Shown piece after piece: positions 9,570 through 17,276 of a DNA stretch of 64,000 bases. How positions within the stretch are numbered: position 1 is the stretch's first letter; every line of letters begins with the position of its first letter. The stretch is from Clostridia bacterium (GTDB taxonomy: Bacteria > Bacillota > Clostridia > Oscillospirales > Acutalibacteraceae): the NCBI GenBank assembly GCA_017442265.1, contig JAFSAC010000061.1, positions 1-64,000 on the forward strand, written 5' to 3'. A model generated the notes under the pieces. It saw only the letters and a list, made by a program, of their open reading frames with translations. It was not told where the DNA came from and did not search any database. A program made the position numbers and the translations under genes.

Positions 9570-10316
9570 ATGATTCGTGTACTCGTATGGAATGAATTCC
9601 AGCACGAAAAGAAAAAGGAAAAGGTCGCCGCTATCTACCCGAACGGTATTCATCAGACCATTGCCGACTTTCTCGGCAAGGAAGAGGATATCGTGGTGAA
9701 AACCGCATGGCTGGATATGGAGACCAAGGACTGCGGGATCACCCAGGAAATGCTGGATGAGACCGACGTGCTGATCTGGTGGGGTCACGCTTACCACCAG
9801 TACGTTCCGGATGAGGTTGCCTTTATGATCCGGGATGCGGTGCTGGCCGGTATGGGCTTTATCGCCCTGCACTCGGCGCATCACTCTAAGCCGTTCCGGT
9901 ATCTGCTGGGCACCTCCTGCAACCTGACCTGGCGTGAGTCGGGCGATTCGGAGCTTTTGTGGGTGGTCGAGCCGGGTCATCCCATTACCCAGGGCATCGA
10001 CCGGTACTTCCGCCTGCCGGAAGTGGAGACCTACGGCGAGCCGTTTGTCATCCCCACCCCGGATAAACTGCTGTTCATCGGTTCCTATTCCGGCGGAGAG
10101 GTGTTCCGTTCCGGCTGTCTGTTCGAGCGCGGCAACGGTAAGATCTTCTACTTCCAGCCGGGTCACGAGTCGTTCCCGATTTTCCACGACGAGAACGTGC
10201 AGACGGTTATCCGCAACGCGGTGCGGTTTGTTGCTCCCACCTACCGCAGAATGACCAAATGCCCCCATATCCGCAAGCTCGGTGACGAGCGCGGTTATAT
10301 CATTGACGAAAAATAA
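9570..10316 (+). CDS. ThuA-domain protein (trehalose-utilisation family)
   Basis: 248 residues with the class I glutamine-amidotransferase-like fold of ThuA: IRVLVWNEFQHE at the start, VLIWWGHAYHQ near 70 and 'GMGFIALHSAHHSKPFRYLL' near 100. ThuA proteins take part in catabolism of trehalose-like disaccharides, often paired with Gfo/Idh/MocA oxidoreductases as here. The start at 9570 follows a GGAGG 8 bases upstream. The gene favours CGT and GGT codons more than its neighbours, a look of high expression. Confidence 0.9.
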   Translation: MIRVLVWNEFQHEKKKEKVAAIYPNGIHQTIADFLGKEEDIVVKTAWLDMETKDCGITQEMLDETDVLIWWGHAYHQYVPDEVAFMIRDAVLAGMGFIALHSAHHSKPFRYLLGTSCNLTWRESGDSELLWVVEPGHPITQGIDRYFRLPEVETYGEPFVIPTPDKLLFIGSYSGGEVFRSGCLFERGNGKIFYFQPGHESFPIFHDENVQTVIRNAVRFVAPTYRRMTKCPHIRKLGDERGYIIDEK

Positions 10317-10339
10317 ATAAAAGAAAGAGGTTGAACACT

Positions 10340-11422
10340 ATGGCACAGGTACTGAAGATTGGTATCATCGGTTGCGGCGGCATCGCCAAGGGCAAGCATA
10401 TGCCCGCCCTGCAGGAGATCGCCGACTGCGAAATGGTCGCATTCTGCGACATTATCCCCGAGCGTGCGGAAGAAGCCGCCGCGAAATTCGGCGTAGAAGG
10501 TGCGAAGACCTACACCGATTACAAAGAACTGCTCAAAGACCCGGCGATCGACGTGGTGCACGTTTGTACCCCCAACCGCTCTCACTGCTTCATCACGGTG
10601 GATGCGCTGGAAGCCGGCAAGCACGTAATGTGTGAGAAGCCGATGGCGATCAACACCGCCGAGGCGGAGAAGATGCTGGAAGCCGCGAAGCGCACCGGCA
10701 AGAAGCTCACCATCGGTTATCAGAACCGTTTCCGTGACGATTCCCAGTATATGAAGGCGGAAGCCGAAGCCGGCACCTTTGGTGAAATCTACTACGCCAA
10801 AGCCACCGCTCTTCGCCGCCGTGCGGTTCCGACCTGGGGCGTGTTCCTGAATGAGTATGAGCAGGGCGGCGGTCCGCTGATCGATATCGGCACCCACGCG
10901 CTGGACCTCACCCTCTGGACCATGAATAACTACAAGCCGAAGTACTGTGTCGGCACTACGTTCCACAAGCTCGCCAAAGACACCGACCAGGGCAATATGT
11001 GGGGCAACTGGGATCCCTCTCAGTTCACCGTGGAAGACTCCGCTTTCGGTTTTGTGGTTATGGAAAACGGCGCGACCATCGTGCTGGAATCCTCCTGGGC
11101 GCTCAACACCCTCGACGTCCGTGAAGCGGTGACCACCGTTTGCGGCACCAAAGCGGGCGGTGATATGTCGGAAGGCGGCCGTATTAACGGCATCCGCCAC
11201 AACCGTCAGTATGTGTTAAAGCCCAACTTCAAAGCGGGCGGTGTTGCGTTCAACGCGGGTGCCGCTTCCGAGAAGCCGGCTGTCCGTGAAGCCCGTCAGT
11301 GGCTGGATGCGGTTCGCAACGACACCGATCCGGTGACCCTGCCGGAGCAGGCGCTGTGTGTCACCCGGATTCTGGAAGGCATCTACGAATCCGCCAAGAC
11401 CGGCGACATCTATCGCTTCTGA
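10340..11422 (+). CDS. Gfo/Idh/MocA family NAD(P)-dependent oxidoreductase
   Basis: 360 residues. An N-terminal Rossmann fold (GIIGCGGIAKGKHMPAL) is followed by the EKPMAIN motif at about 98-104 and the C-terminal 'GGGPLIDIGTHALDLTLW' block carrying the catalytic His. The family oxidises or reduces sugars and cyclitols. It lies 23 bases after the ThuA gene in one operon, so the two probably work on the same sugar; the substrate is not readable. ATG 10340 is preferred over an upstream in-frame TTG. Codon choice is of the same highly expressed type as its partner. Confidence 0.93.
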   Translation: MAQVLKIGIIGCGGIAKGKHMPALQEIADCEMVAFCDIIPERAEEAAAKFGVEGAKTYTDYKELLKDPAIDVVHVCTPNRSHCFITVDALEAGKHVMCEKPMAINTAEAEKMLEAAKRTGKKLTIGYQNRFRDDSQYMKAEAEAGTFGEIYYAKATALRRRAVPTWGVFLNEYEQGGGPLIDIGTHALDLTLWTMNNYKPKYCVGTTFHKLAKDTDQGNMWGNWDPSQFTVEDSAFGFVVMENGATIVLESSWALNTLDVREAVTTVCGTKAGGDMSEGGRINGIRHNRQYVLKPNFKAGGVAFNAGAASEKPAVREARQWLDAVRNDTDPVTLPEQALCVTRILEGIYESAKTGDIYRF

Positions 11423-11433
11423 TCTCTCAAACA

Positions 11434-11475
11434 AAAAACCGGAACCGGTTTACTCGGTTCCGGTTTTCTTTTTTA
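11434..11475. terminator. Bidirectional terminator
   Basis: Stem AAAACCGGAACCG/CGGTTCCGGTTTT with T tracts on both strands between the convergent oxidoreductase and GtrA genes. Confidence 0.9.
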
Positions 11476-11892
11476 TTTTTTGAAAATAAACCATTTGCTA
11501 AAGAGGTAGTTGAGTAGCACCACCACTACGCTAACCGTGAGTTTGGCCAAAAACCCGGGGATGCCGAACAGCGGTTGGCTCAATCCTATCCCCATAAGCA
11601 GGGTCGGCCCGACCACCTCGATCATGCCGGACAACACCCGGGCGGCGAAAAAGGAGCCGATTTCCCGGATAAGCGCCTTTTTTTCGGTTTTTTCCGAGCG
11701 AAAGACGTACCGCTTATTGGTGACAAACGCGAAAAGAACCGCAATAACCCACGCGATCGCATTTGCCGCCGTGATGTCCACCGATAGTCCTGTCACCAGC
11801 AAAGCGTAGACCAGCCAATTTAAAAGGGTGGTCAGTCCTCCGAACAGGAGATATAAAATCCCCTCCCGGTATTTTTTCCATACCCCTTTCAC
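11473..11892 (-). CDS. GtrA-like membrane protein
   Basis: 139 residues with four predicted membrane helices and the GtrA family pattern (YLLFGGLTTLLNWLVY at the start, LNYLFSKWFIFKK at the end). GtrA proteins are small flippase-like partners of GtrB-type lipid-glucosyltransferases. It overlaps the GT2 gene by four bases (ATGA), so the two are translationally coupled and probably move an undecaprenyl-linked sugar across the membrane for envelope glycosylation. Confidence 0.9.
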   Translation of the reverse strand: MKGVWKKYREGILYLLFGGLTTLLNWLVYALLVTGLSVDITAANAIAWVIAVLFAFVTNKRYVFRSEKTEKKALIREIGSFFAARVLSGMIEVVGPTLLMGIGLSQPLFGIPGFLAKLTVSVVVVLLNYLFSKWFIFKK

Positions 11893-12845
11893 GGCGCTTC
11901 ATCCTCCGTGTCGTTGCCGAGATACCCTTTTAGGAGGTAGATCGGGCGGTGTTTCCCTTCAATATACACCCGGGCAAGATACTCGCCGATCACCCCGAGG
12001 ATCACCAACTGTAATCCGCCGAGCAACAGTATCAGCGCCACCACGGTAGCGTAACCGGGTATTTCAATCCCAAAGCACAGCTTCTGGATCACCACTATGA
12101 GCAGGTAGATAAGCGATCCCAGCGAGGACAGAATACCGAGAACCGAAGCGATCTTCAACGGGAAGGTGGTAAAGGACAAAAAGCCCTCAAAGGCGTATTT
12201 GAACAGTTTTTTGAAGGTCCAGGCAGACTTGCCGGCATTCCGCTTATTTGCCACGTACGGCATATAGTAGGTTTCAAACCCGACCCAAGAGAAAATGCCT
12301 TTGGAAAACCGATGATATTCCGGCATTTTCAAGATCGCATCCACCACCGACCGGCGCATGGTACGAAAATCACTCGCGCCGGCATAAAATTCCACCTCGC
12401 ACACCCGGTTGACCAGCTTATAAAAAATCTTTTTATACCAGCTCATCATCCGTCCCTCGATGCGCTCCTCCTGATAGGCGGCGACCACGTCGTAGGCGGG
12501 ATTTTTCTCTAAAAAGTCCACCATATTCGCGACCAGCGCCGGGTCCTGCTGCAGGTCGGCATCCAGTATGGCGGTATAGGTGCCACTCGCGTGCTTAAGT
12601 CCCGCAAACATCGCCGCTTCCTTCCCGAAATTGCGGGAAAAATTGAGCAGCTTCAGCGAAACCGAGTCCTTATACCGATCGAAAAGGTCAGAGAGCACCC
12701 CCCAGGTGTTATCCCGGCTGCCGTCGTTCACAAAAATCATCTCAAACCCGCCCGGCAGACCGGAAAAGGCCTCCCGGCAGGCACAAAGCAGCGGTTCTAC
12801 GTTTTTTTCTTCGTTGTAACAGGGGACGATCAGCGATAAGGTCAT
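11889..12845 (-). CDS. GT2 polyprenyl-phosphate glycosyltransferase (GtrB/DPM1-like)
   Basis: 318 residues. The N-terminal GT-A domain has 'SLIVPCYNEEKNVEPLL' and the metal/nucleotide-binding DADLQQDP near 96. Two C-terminal membrane helices lie about 230-295. This is the GtrB/CsbB layout, which loads a hexose onto undecaprenyl phosphate. An AAGGAGGG site precedes the ATG. It is paired with the GtrA gene directly downstream. Confidence 0.93.
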   Translation of the reverse strand: MTLSLIVPCYNEEKNVEPLLCACREAFSGLPGGFEMIFVNDGSRDNTWGVLSDLFDRYKDSVSLKLLNFSRNFGKEAAMFAGLKHASGTYTAILDADLQQDPALVANMVDFLEKNPAYDVVAAYQEERIEGRMMSWYKKIFYKLVNRVCEVEFYAGASDFRTMRRSVVDAILKMPEYHRFSKGIFSWVGFETYYMPYVANKRNAGKSAWTFKKLFKYAFEGFLSFTTFPLKIASVLGILSSLGSLIYLLIVVIQKLCFGIEIPGYATVVALILLLGGLQLVILGVIGEYLARVYIEGKHRPIYLLKGYLGNDTEDEAP

Positions 12846-12863
12846 CGAACACCCTCCTTTTTG

Positions 12864-13715
12864 TTATCGGTCGTAAGCATTGCTGAGATCGGCAAATTGC
12901 TGTAAGGTCAACTGCTCGGCGCGGGCGGTGACCGGGATGCCGGCCTTTTCCAGCGCCAAAAGGTTCTCTTCTTTACTGTATCCGGCGGTCATCAACGCAT
13001 TCGGCAGGGTCTTGCGCCGTTGTTCAAAGGCGGCACGGATGAGCGAAAACAACCGCTTTTCATCCCGCACCTCACACACCGGATTTTTCCGGATATTCAG
13101 CCGGATCACCGCACTGTCCACCTTCGGCGCCGGGAGAAAGCTCCCGCCGGACACCGAAAACAGCATTTCCGGTTCAGCGTAATACTGTACCGCCAGCGAC
13201 ACCGCTCCGCAGGCGCGGGTGCCCGGTTTGGCACACAGCCGCACCGCCGCCTCCCGTTGCACCATAACGGTGATGCTTTCTACCGGGAGCCGGCTTTCAA
13301 GCAACGCCATAATAATGGGAGAGGTGATATAATACGGCAGATTGGCGCACACCTGCACCGGCCGATCGGGAAACTGCTCTTTGATCAACGCATGCAGATC
13401 CAGTTTCAGCACGTCCCCCGGGATAACGGTGACGTTTTCTTGCTCGCCGAGCGTTTCGGCGAGCACCGGGAGTAGCCGCTCGTCCAATTCGATCGCAACC
13501 ACCTTCCCGGCGACCAGCGCCAGTTCCCGGGTGAGCACCCCGATGCCGGGACCGATTTCGAGCACTCCGCTCGTTTTATCCGCCCCGCTCAACTGCGCCA
13601 TACGCGGACAAACCGAAGGGTTTATGAGAAAATTCTGTCCCAGTTTTTTCTCAAAATGAAAGCCGTGCCGGGAAAGAAGGTCCCGGATATAGCCAATATC
13701 GGTCAGTTGCGGCAT
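12864..13715 (-). CDS. rsmA: 16S rRNA (adenine-N6,N6)-dimethyltransferase
   Basis: 283 residues. It dimethylates the two adjacent adenines in the 3' hairpin of 16S rRNA. The SAM motif LEIGPGIGVLTREL is near 46-60 and the catalytic NLPYYITSPI near 125-134; the KLGQNFLINP start is standard. Two adjacent ATGs occur (13718, 13715); the second has better spacing from GGAGG at 13721-13725. The stop of the upstream S11-like gene overlaps this start, so the genes are coupled. Confidence 0.95.
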   Translation of the reverse strand: MPQLTDIGYIRDLLSRHGFHFEKKLGQNFLINPSVCPRMAQLSGADKTSGVLEIGPGIGVLTRELALVAGKVVAIELDERLLPVLAETLGEQENVTVIPGDVLKLDLHALIKEQFPDRPVQVCANLPYYITSPIIMALLESRLPVESITVMVQREAAVRLCAKPGTRACGAVSLAVQYYAEPEMLFSVSGGSFLPAPKVDSAVIRLNIRKNPVCEVRDEKRLFSLIRAAFEQRRKTLPNALMTAGYSKEENLLALEKAGIPVTARAEQLTLQQFADLSNAYDR

Positions 13716-15088
13716 CATAACCTCCTATGGGACTTGTTCCGGCTTTTCAGCTTCCGACGGTGACGGCGGGCGGATACAACGAGCAGCGCCACGTACCCGC
13801 CAATAAGCAACACCAAAATGCCCACCACCAACCAGAACCAGCCGGAGGAGAATACGGCACCGATGCCGGAGAAGATCACCAAAAGAAAATTGCTGTTCAT
13901 CGATTCGGAGGCGATCAGTTCCACCTCGCCGATCTTCTCGTCCACGTTCACGATCAGCTCCACCTTGCCGTACACGGTGCCTTTCTCGATCGGTGCTTTG
14001 AGCACCTCGGCATTGGTGGTGATCTTTTTGATCACCTCGTCCACCTCGACGTCGTTATACACCACGGTGGCAAAGGGGGTTTTCGGCACCAGGTTCACCG
14101 AATCCCGCCCCCACACGTTTTTCACCTTGATGCTCCCCAAAATCTCATTTTCGGTGAGCAGGGTCTTATAGGTAAAACTGCGGAACGCCCACCGGTACAG
14201 ATCAATGCTGTCGGTGTAATGCAGTCCCACGTGTCCCTTGTCATTCTTGGGCGGACAGCCCATGACGATCACCATATAATCGTATCCGCTGTCGCTGGCG
14301 ACACTCGCCAGCCCCCAGCCCTCGTGTTCGGACAGACCGGTGCGCCCGAATTTCAACGGCGCATAATGGAAGGTGCTGGACTGACGGAGCATATCCACCC
14401 GGTTAACAATGATATACGGCTGACCGCCGGATAGCGGCTGAACCTTATGCTGAACGGTGGAGATCATCGGTTCAAAATCCGCAAAGGTCATACAATACCG
14501 CAGGATACGGTACACGTCCCGGGTGGTGGTATACTGGCTGAGCGAGTCAAGGCCGGTGACGTTGGCAAAATGGGTGCGCTCGCACCCGATCTCTTTGGCA
14601 AGCTCGTTCATGCCGTCCACGAAATCCTCCACACTGCCGGAAATGGTCACGGCGAGTGTGGTGGCGGCATCACTCGCCGTCTGAATAAGAGACACGGTCA
14701 AAAGGTCCCTCAGCGACCACACCTCGCCGAACTCCATACCGACGGCGGTCACCCCGGTGCCGGCGACATAGCGGTTGAAAATATCGAGGGTATAGGTGCC
14801 GGATGCGGTATCCATATTGAGATTTTTCTCTTGAACCTGTTTTAAGGTATACGCGCCGACCATAAGCCGCACCAGTGCCGCCGGTGCGTGCACCTCGTCG
14901 ACGTTATGCTCTAACAAAAAGACGTCCTCTTTTTCCGACCCGCCTAAAAACACCACCGCGGCGGCCTTAGCATTGAGCACCGTTCCTTCCGGCAGCTCAT
15001 ACGCTTTGACCGAGGGGGTCGCCGAAAAGACCACCCCGAACAGCAGGACGGCCGACAGTATAAAAGACATCCATTTTTTTAAGCGCAT
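13715..15088 (-). CDS. S11 (DacF-like) D-Ala-D-Ala carboxypeptidase homologue, likely inactive
   Basis: 457 residues with a signal peptide (cleavage near VKAYELP), an S11 penicillin-binding fold, a beta-rich PBP5-C-like domain and a C-terminal membrane helix plus basic tail. Active S11 enzymes carry SxxK, SxN and KTG. Here the positions read AALVR (in HAPAALVRLM), TASD in place of S(A/G)ND, and KFG in place of KTG, so all three motifs are lost. The fold and anchors are intact and there is no frameshift, so this looks like a maintained pseudoenzyme, perhaps a scaffold or binding protein for peptidoglycan. Start at 15088, with GGTAGGGA upstream; the ATG two codons earlier has no room for a ribosome site. 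Confidence 0.82.
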   Translation of the reverse strand: MRLKKWMSFILSAVLLFGVVFSATPSVKAYELPEGTVLNAKAAAVVFLGGSEKEDVFLLEHNVDEVHAPAALVRLMVGAYTLKQVQEKNLNMDTASGTYTLDIFNRYVAGTGVTAVGMEFGEVWSLRDLLTVSLIQTASDAATTLAVTISGSVEDFVDGMNELAKEIGCERTHFANVTGLDSLSQYTTTRDVYRILRYCMTFADFEPMISTVQHKVQPLSGGQPYIIVNRVDMLRQSSTFHYAPLKFGRTGLSEHEGWGLASVASDSGYDYMVIVMGCPPKNDKGHVGLHYTDSIDLYRWAFRSFTYKTLLTENEILGSIKVKNVWGRDSVNLVPKTPFATVVYNDVEVDEVIKKITTNAEVLKAPIEKGTVYGKVELIVNVDEKIGEVELIASESMNSNFLLVIFSGIGAVFSSGWFWLVVGILVLLIGGYVALLVVSARRHRRKLKSRNKSHRRL

Positions 15089-15205
15089 ACCCATTCCCTA
15101 CCTATGTTTATCGTTACTTTTTATTATACCATAGTTCCTCTTATTTGTGCAGACCTTTTTTATTGTATCATACCCGCAAAAAAACAGCAACTGCTTTATT
15201 CCCTC

Positions 15206-15234
15206 TTGCAAAAATACGACAATAGAGGTACAAT
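15206..15234 (+). promoter_or_regulatory. Promoter of pduL
   Basis: TTGCAA (15206-15211), 17-bp spacer, TACAAT (15229-15234). Confidence 0.7.
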
Positions 15235-15272
15235 AGGAATGTAAAAATACTCTTTTTAAGGATGTGTTCATT

Positions 15273-15845
15273 ATGGCAAAAGTTCTCGTTGAAACCTCCG
15301 CCCGTCACGTGCACCTGTCCCAGCAGGACCTTGACACCCTCTTCGGTGCCGGCTACCAGCTCACCAAGAAAAAGGACCTGTCCCAGCCGGGTCAGTATGC
15401 CTGTGCGGAGCGTGTGGACGTCGTTGGCCCGAAAAAGGTGCTGTCCGGTGTGTCTATCCTCGGTCCCACCCGTTCGGCGACCCAGGTGGAGATCTCCTTG
15501 ACCGACGCCCGTTCGATCGGGGTTGCCGCTCCCATTCGGGAGTCGGGCGACATCGCCGGCACCGGCGCCTGCAAACTGGTTGGCCCGGCGGGTGAAGTGG
15601 AGTTGACCGAAGGGGTCATCGCCGCGAAACGCCACATTCATATGACCACCGCGGATGCCGCCGAAATGGGACTGAAAGACAAGGACGTCGTTTCGGTCAA
15701 GATCGACGGCGAAGAGCGTGGCCTTGTGTTCGACCAGGTGGTGGTTCGGGTGAACGATGCGTTCGCTCTGGCGATGCACATTGATACCGACGAATCCAAC
15801 GCCGCCGGTGTAGCCCCCGGCACCATGGGCGAGGTTATCAAATAA
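15273..15845 (+). CDS. pduL: PduL-type phosphate acyltransferase
   Basis: 190 residues. Two copies of the zinc-binding PduL domain pattern are visible: SARHVHLS near 9-16 and AKRHIHM near 118-124, together with GPTRSATQVEISLTDA. PduL moves acyl groups between CoA and phosphate (acetyl-CoA or propionyl-CoA to the acyl phosphate). No microcompartment shell or diol dehydratase genes are nearby and no N-terminal encapsulation peptide is seen, so it is probably the cytosolic phosphotransacetylase for acetate formation. Start ATG 15273; an upstream GTG is in frame. Confidence 0.92.
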   Translation: MAKVLVETSARHVHLSQQDLDTLFGAGYQLTKKKDLSQPGQYACAERVDVVGPKKVLSGVSILGPTRSATQVEISLTDARSIGVAAPIRESGDIAGTGACKLVGPAGEVELTEGVIAAKRHIHMTTADAAEMGLKDKDVVSVKIDGEERGLVFDQVVVRVNDAFALAMHIDTDESNAAGVAPGTMGEVIK

Positions 15846-15860
15846 GATTTCCCGAAAAAG

Positions 15861-15899
15861 CAAAAAGCGAATGCAGGAAAACCTGCATTCGCTTTTTTA
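15861..15899. terminator. Bidirectional terminator
   Basis: Stem AAAGCGAATGCAGG/CCTGCATTCGCTTT flanked by A and T tracts, between pduL and the convergent XRE regulator. It marks the left edge of cassette 1. Confidence 0.9.
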
Positions 15900-16208
15900 T
15901 TATTTAGTAAGACCTTTTACTATCTCCGCTATGTTTTCTACCTGTTTCTCATCTAACTGCTTTAAATACCCGATGAGAGCATTCAACTTTTCCGGGTTCT
16001 TGTTTTCATCATCGAAAAATTCGGATGGAGTTATGTGAAGATACTCACAAATGAAGAAAAACGCCGACATTGACGGCAAGGATTTTCCGCTTTCGATATT
16101 GTTAATATATCCCGGATTTTGACCGATAGACAAACTCATATCACGAGCGGATACGCCCAATCGGTTACGCAACTGCGCTAAACGAATAGAAAATTTTTCT
16201 TCATACAT
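15900..16208 (-). CDS. XRE-family helix-turn-helix regulator A (cassette 1)
   Basis: 102 residues. A Cro/CI-type HTH covers about residues 7-60 (LAQLRNRLGVSARDMSLSIG, PGYINNIESGKSLPSM), followed by a short helical tail. It is a paralogue of the next gene: both share the 'ICEYL.(I/V)TP.EFFD' segment and a similar tail. Start ATG 16208 follows a GGTGG-type site. It lies 35 bases downstream of the second XRE gene on the same strand, convergent with pduL. Confidence 0.9.
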   Translation of the reverse strand: MYEEKFSIRLAQLRNRLGVSARDMSLSIGQNPGYINNIESGKSLPSMSAFFFICEYLHITPSEFFDDENKNPEKLNALIGYLKQLDEKQVENIAEIVKGLTK

Positions 16209-16243
16209 ATATCCCACCACCCTTTCTTATAGGGTGCATTCGC

Positions 16244-16555
16244 TTATTTTTTCGTCATTCTGTCAGCAACCGATAATAAGGCGGTCAAATCTTCTTGGGA
16301 CATCCCTTTGGCTTTTTCCACTAATTGATGCAACAAAGCCGGTTCTTCTATATCGGCATCAAAAAATTCTTTCGGCGTGACACCGAGATATTCACAAATG
16401 TATAAAAACTCGCTGAGTGACGGCAACGCTCTCCCGGAGGAAATGGATTGAATATAACTTTTACTATGCCCCAAAGCATAACTCATCTTATATTCTGATA
16501 CTCCTTTTTTGGTGCGCAGTACCGATATTCTGTCCCGGATAAACTGTTCATCCAT
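16244..16555 (-). CDS. XRE-family helix-turn-helix regulator B (cassette 1)
   Basis: 103 residues. The HTH spans about residues 6-60 (RISVLRTKKGVSEYKMSYAL, KSYIQSISSGRALPSLSEF), with a helical tail. It is divergent from the SLOG gene at 16698; the intervening 142 bases are AT-rich with matching half-sites at both promoters, so it probably represses itself and the SLOG gene. Start ATG 16555 has GAGGTG 7 bases upstream. Confidence 0.9.
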   Translation of the reverse strand: MDEQFIRDRISVLRTKKGVSEYKMSYALGHSKSYIQSISSGRALPSLSEFLYICEYLGVTPKEFFDADIEEPALLHQLVEKAKGMSQEDLTALLSVADRMTKK

Positions 16556-16578
16556 ACCAATCACCTCACACCCCATAG

Positions 16579-16656
16579 TTTATACTAATTAAATCGGTCA
16601 TAATCATAACTAAACTACCGATTAAACTTGATTTATACTAATTTAATTAGTATAAT
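16579..16656. promoter_or_regulatory. Divergent promoter/operator region of cassette 1
   Basis: The SLOG promoter is TTGATT (16628-16633), 17-bp spacer, TATAAT (16651-16656). Its spacer and -10 are covered by a 21-bp palindrome (16634-16654) with arms TATACTAATT and AATTAGTATA around one base. The half-site TATACTAATT recurs at 16581-16590 in front of the XRE genes. A second inverted pair, TTAAATCGGT and ACCGATTAAA, lies between them. This is the layout expected for repressor operators; which protein binds is inference. Confidence 0.72.
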
Positions 16657-16697
16657 TTGATAAAATCGGCTTATTAAAACTGTAGTAGGGGTTAGAT

Positions 16698-17174
16698 ATG
16701 AATAAAATCTGCTGTGGGTTTGGTCATCGGGAACTTTTGATCGATATAAAAAACGAACTCGAGGAAACCGTCGAGGAACTAATCGTCTATCACGGAATTA
16801 ACCACTTTATGACCGGCGGTATGGGGGATTTTGATAATCTGTTTGCCTCCGCGGTACGGGGAGCGAAAGGGCGACACCCGGAAATTCGCTTATTGTTAGT
16901 AAAACCGTATTTCACCGCCGATCTGAATACGAACAAATTCTATTTTGAAAAGATGTACGATACCGTTCTCGTTCCGGACGAACTATCCACCGCTCACTAC
17001 AAAACCGCTATTCCTCAGCGAAACCGGTGGATGATCGATCATAGCGACCTGGTCATCACCTGTGTATATCGGAATTTCGGCGGTGCTTATACAGCTATGC
17101 AATACGCCGAAAAACAACAAAAATTATACAGAAATTTGGCAAGAGAATCTTTTGCCACAACCTTTCTTGTGTGA
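16698..17174 (+). CDS. SLOG-superfamily (DUF1273-like) protein, cassette 1
   Basis: 158 residues. Features of the DUF1273-type SLOG Rossmann-like fold are in order: CCGFGHRE (5-12), the GGMGDFDNLFASAVR glycine block (40-54), the PQRNRWMIDHSDLVI segment (about 110-124) and GGAYTAMQYA. SLOG proteins are thought to bind nucleotide-derived ligands, several of them in conflict or stress signalling; the ligand and role here are unknown. It is more AT-rich than the neighbouring core genes and shares its layout with the genes at 42916 and 60877. No catalytic function can be read. Confidence 0.85.
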   Translation: MNKICCGFGHRELLIDIKNELEETVEELIVYHGINHFMTGGMGDFDNLFASAVRGAKGRHPEIRLLLVKPYFTADLNTNKFYFEKMYDTVLVPDELSTAHYKTAIPQRNRWMIDHSDLVITCVYRNFGGAYTAMQYAEKQQKLYRNLARESFATTFLV

Positions 17175-17197
17175 AGGAGTTTTATCCGGTTTTCGGC

Positions 17198-17229
17198 GAT
17201 ACGGGCGATTCGTGAATCGCTCCTACGAC
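17198..17229. repeat. Partial copy of the GTAGGGGCGA-type intergenic repeat
   Basis: CGGGCGATTCGTGAATCGC followed by TCCTACGA closely matches the right half of the palindrome at 62019-62071 (GGGCATTTCGCAAATCGCC, then CCTACAA). It sits just past the cassette 1 SLOG gene. A degraded remnant of a dispersed repeat is the likely reading. Confidence 0.5.
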
Positions 17230-17233
17230 ATAA

Positions 17234-17270
17234 TAAAAACACGGCAGTCGGTTGACTGCCGTGTTTTTCA
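17234..17270. terminator. Bidirectional terminator
   Basis: Stem AAAACACGGCAGTC/GACTGCCGTGTTTT with flanking A and T tracts, between the SLOG gene and convergent ddl. Confidence 0.9.
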
Positions 17271-17276
17271 TTCTTT

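Noticed and set aside
15273-15845. Microcompartment locus around pduL
   Set aside because: No shell proteins, aldehyde dehydrogenase or encapsulation peptide nearby.
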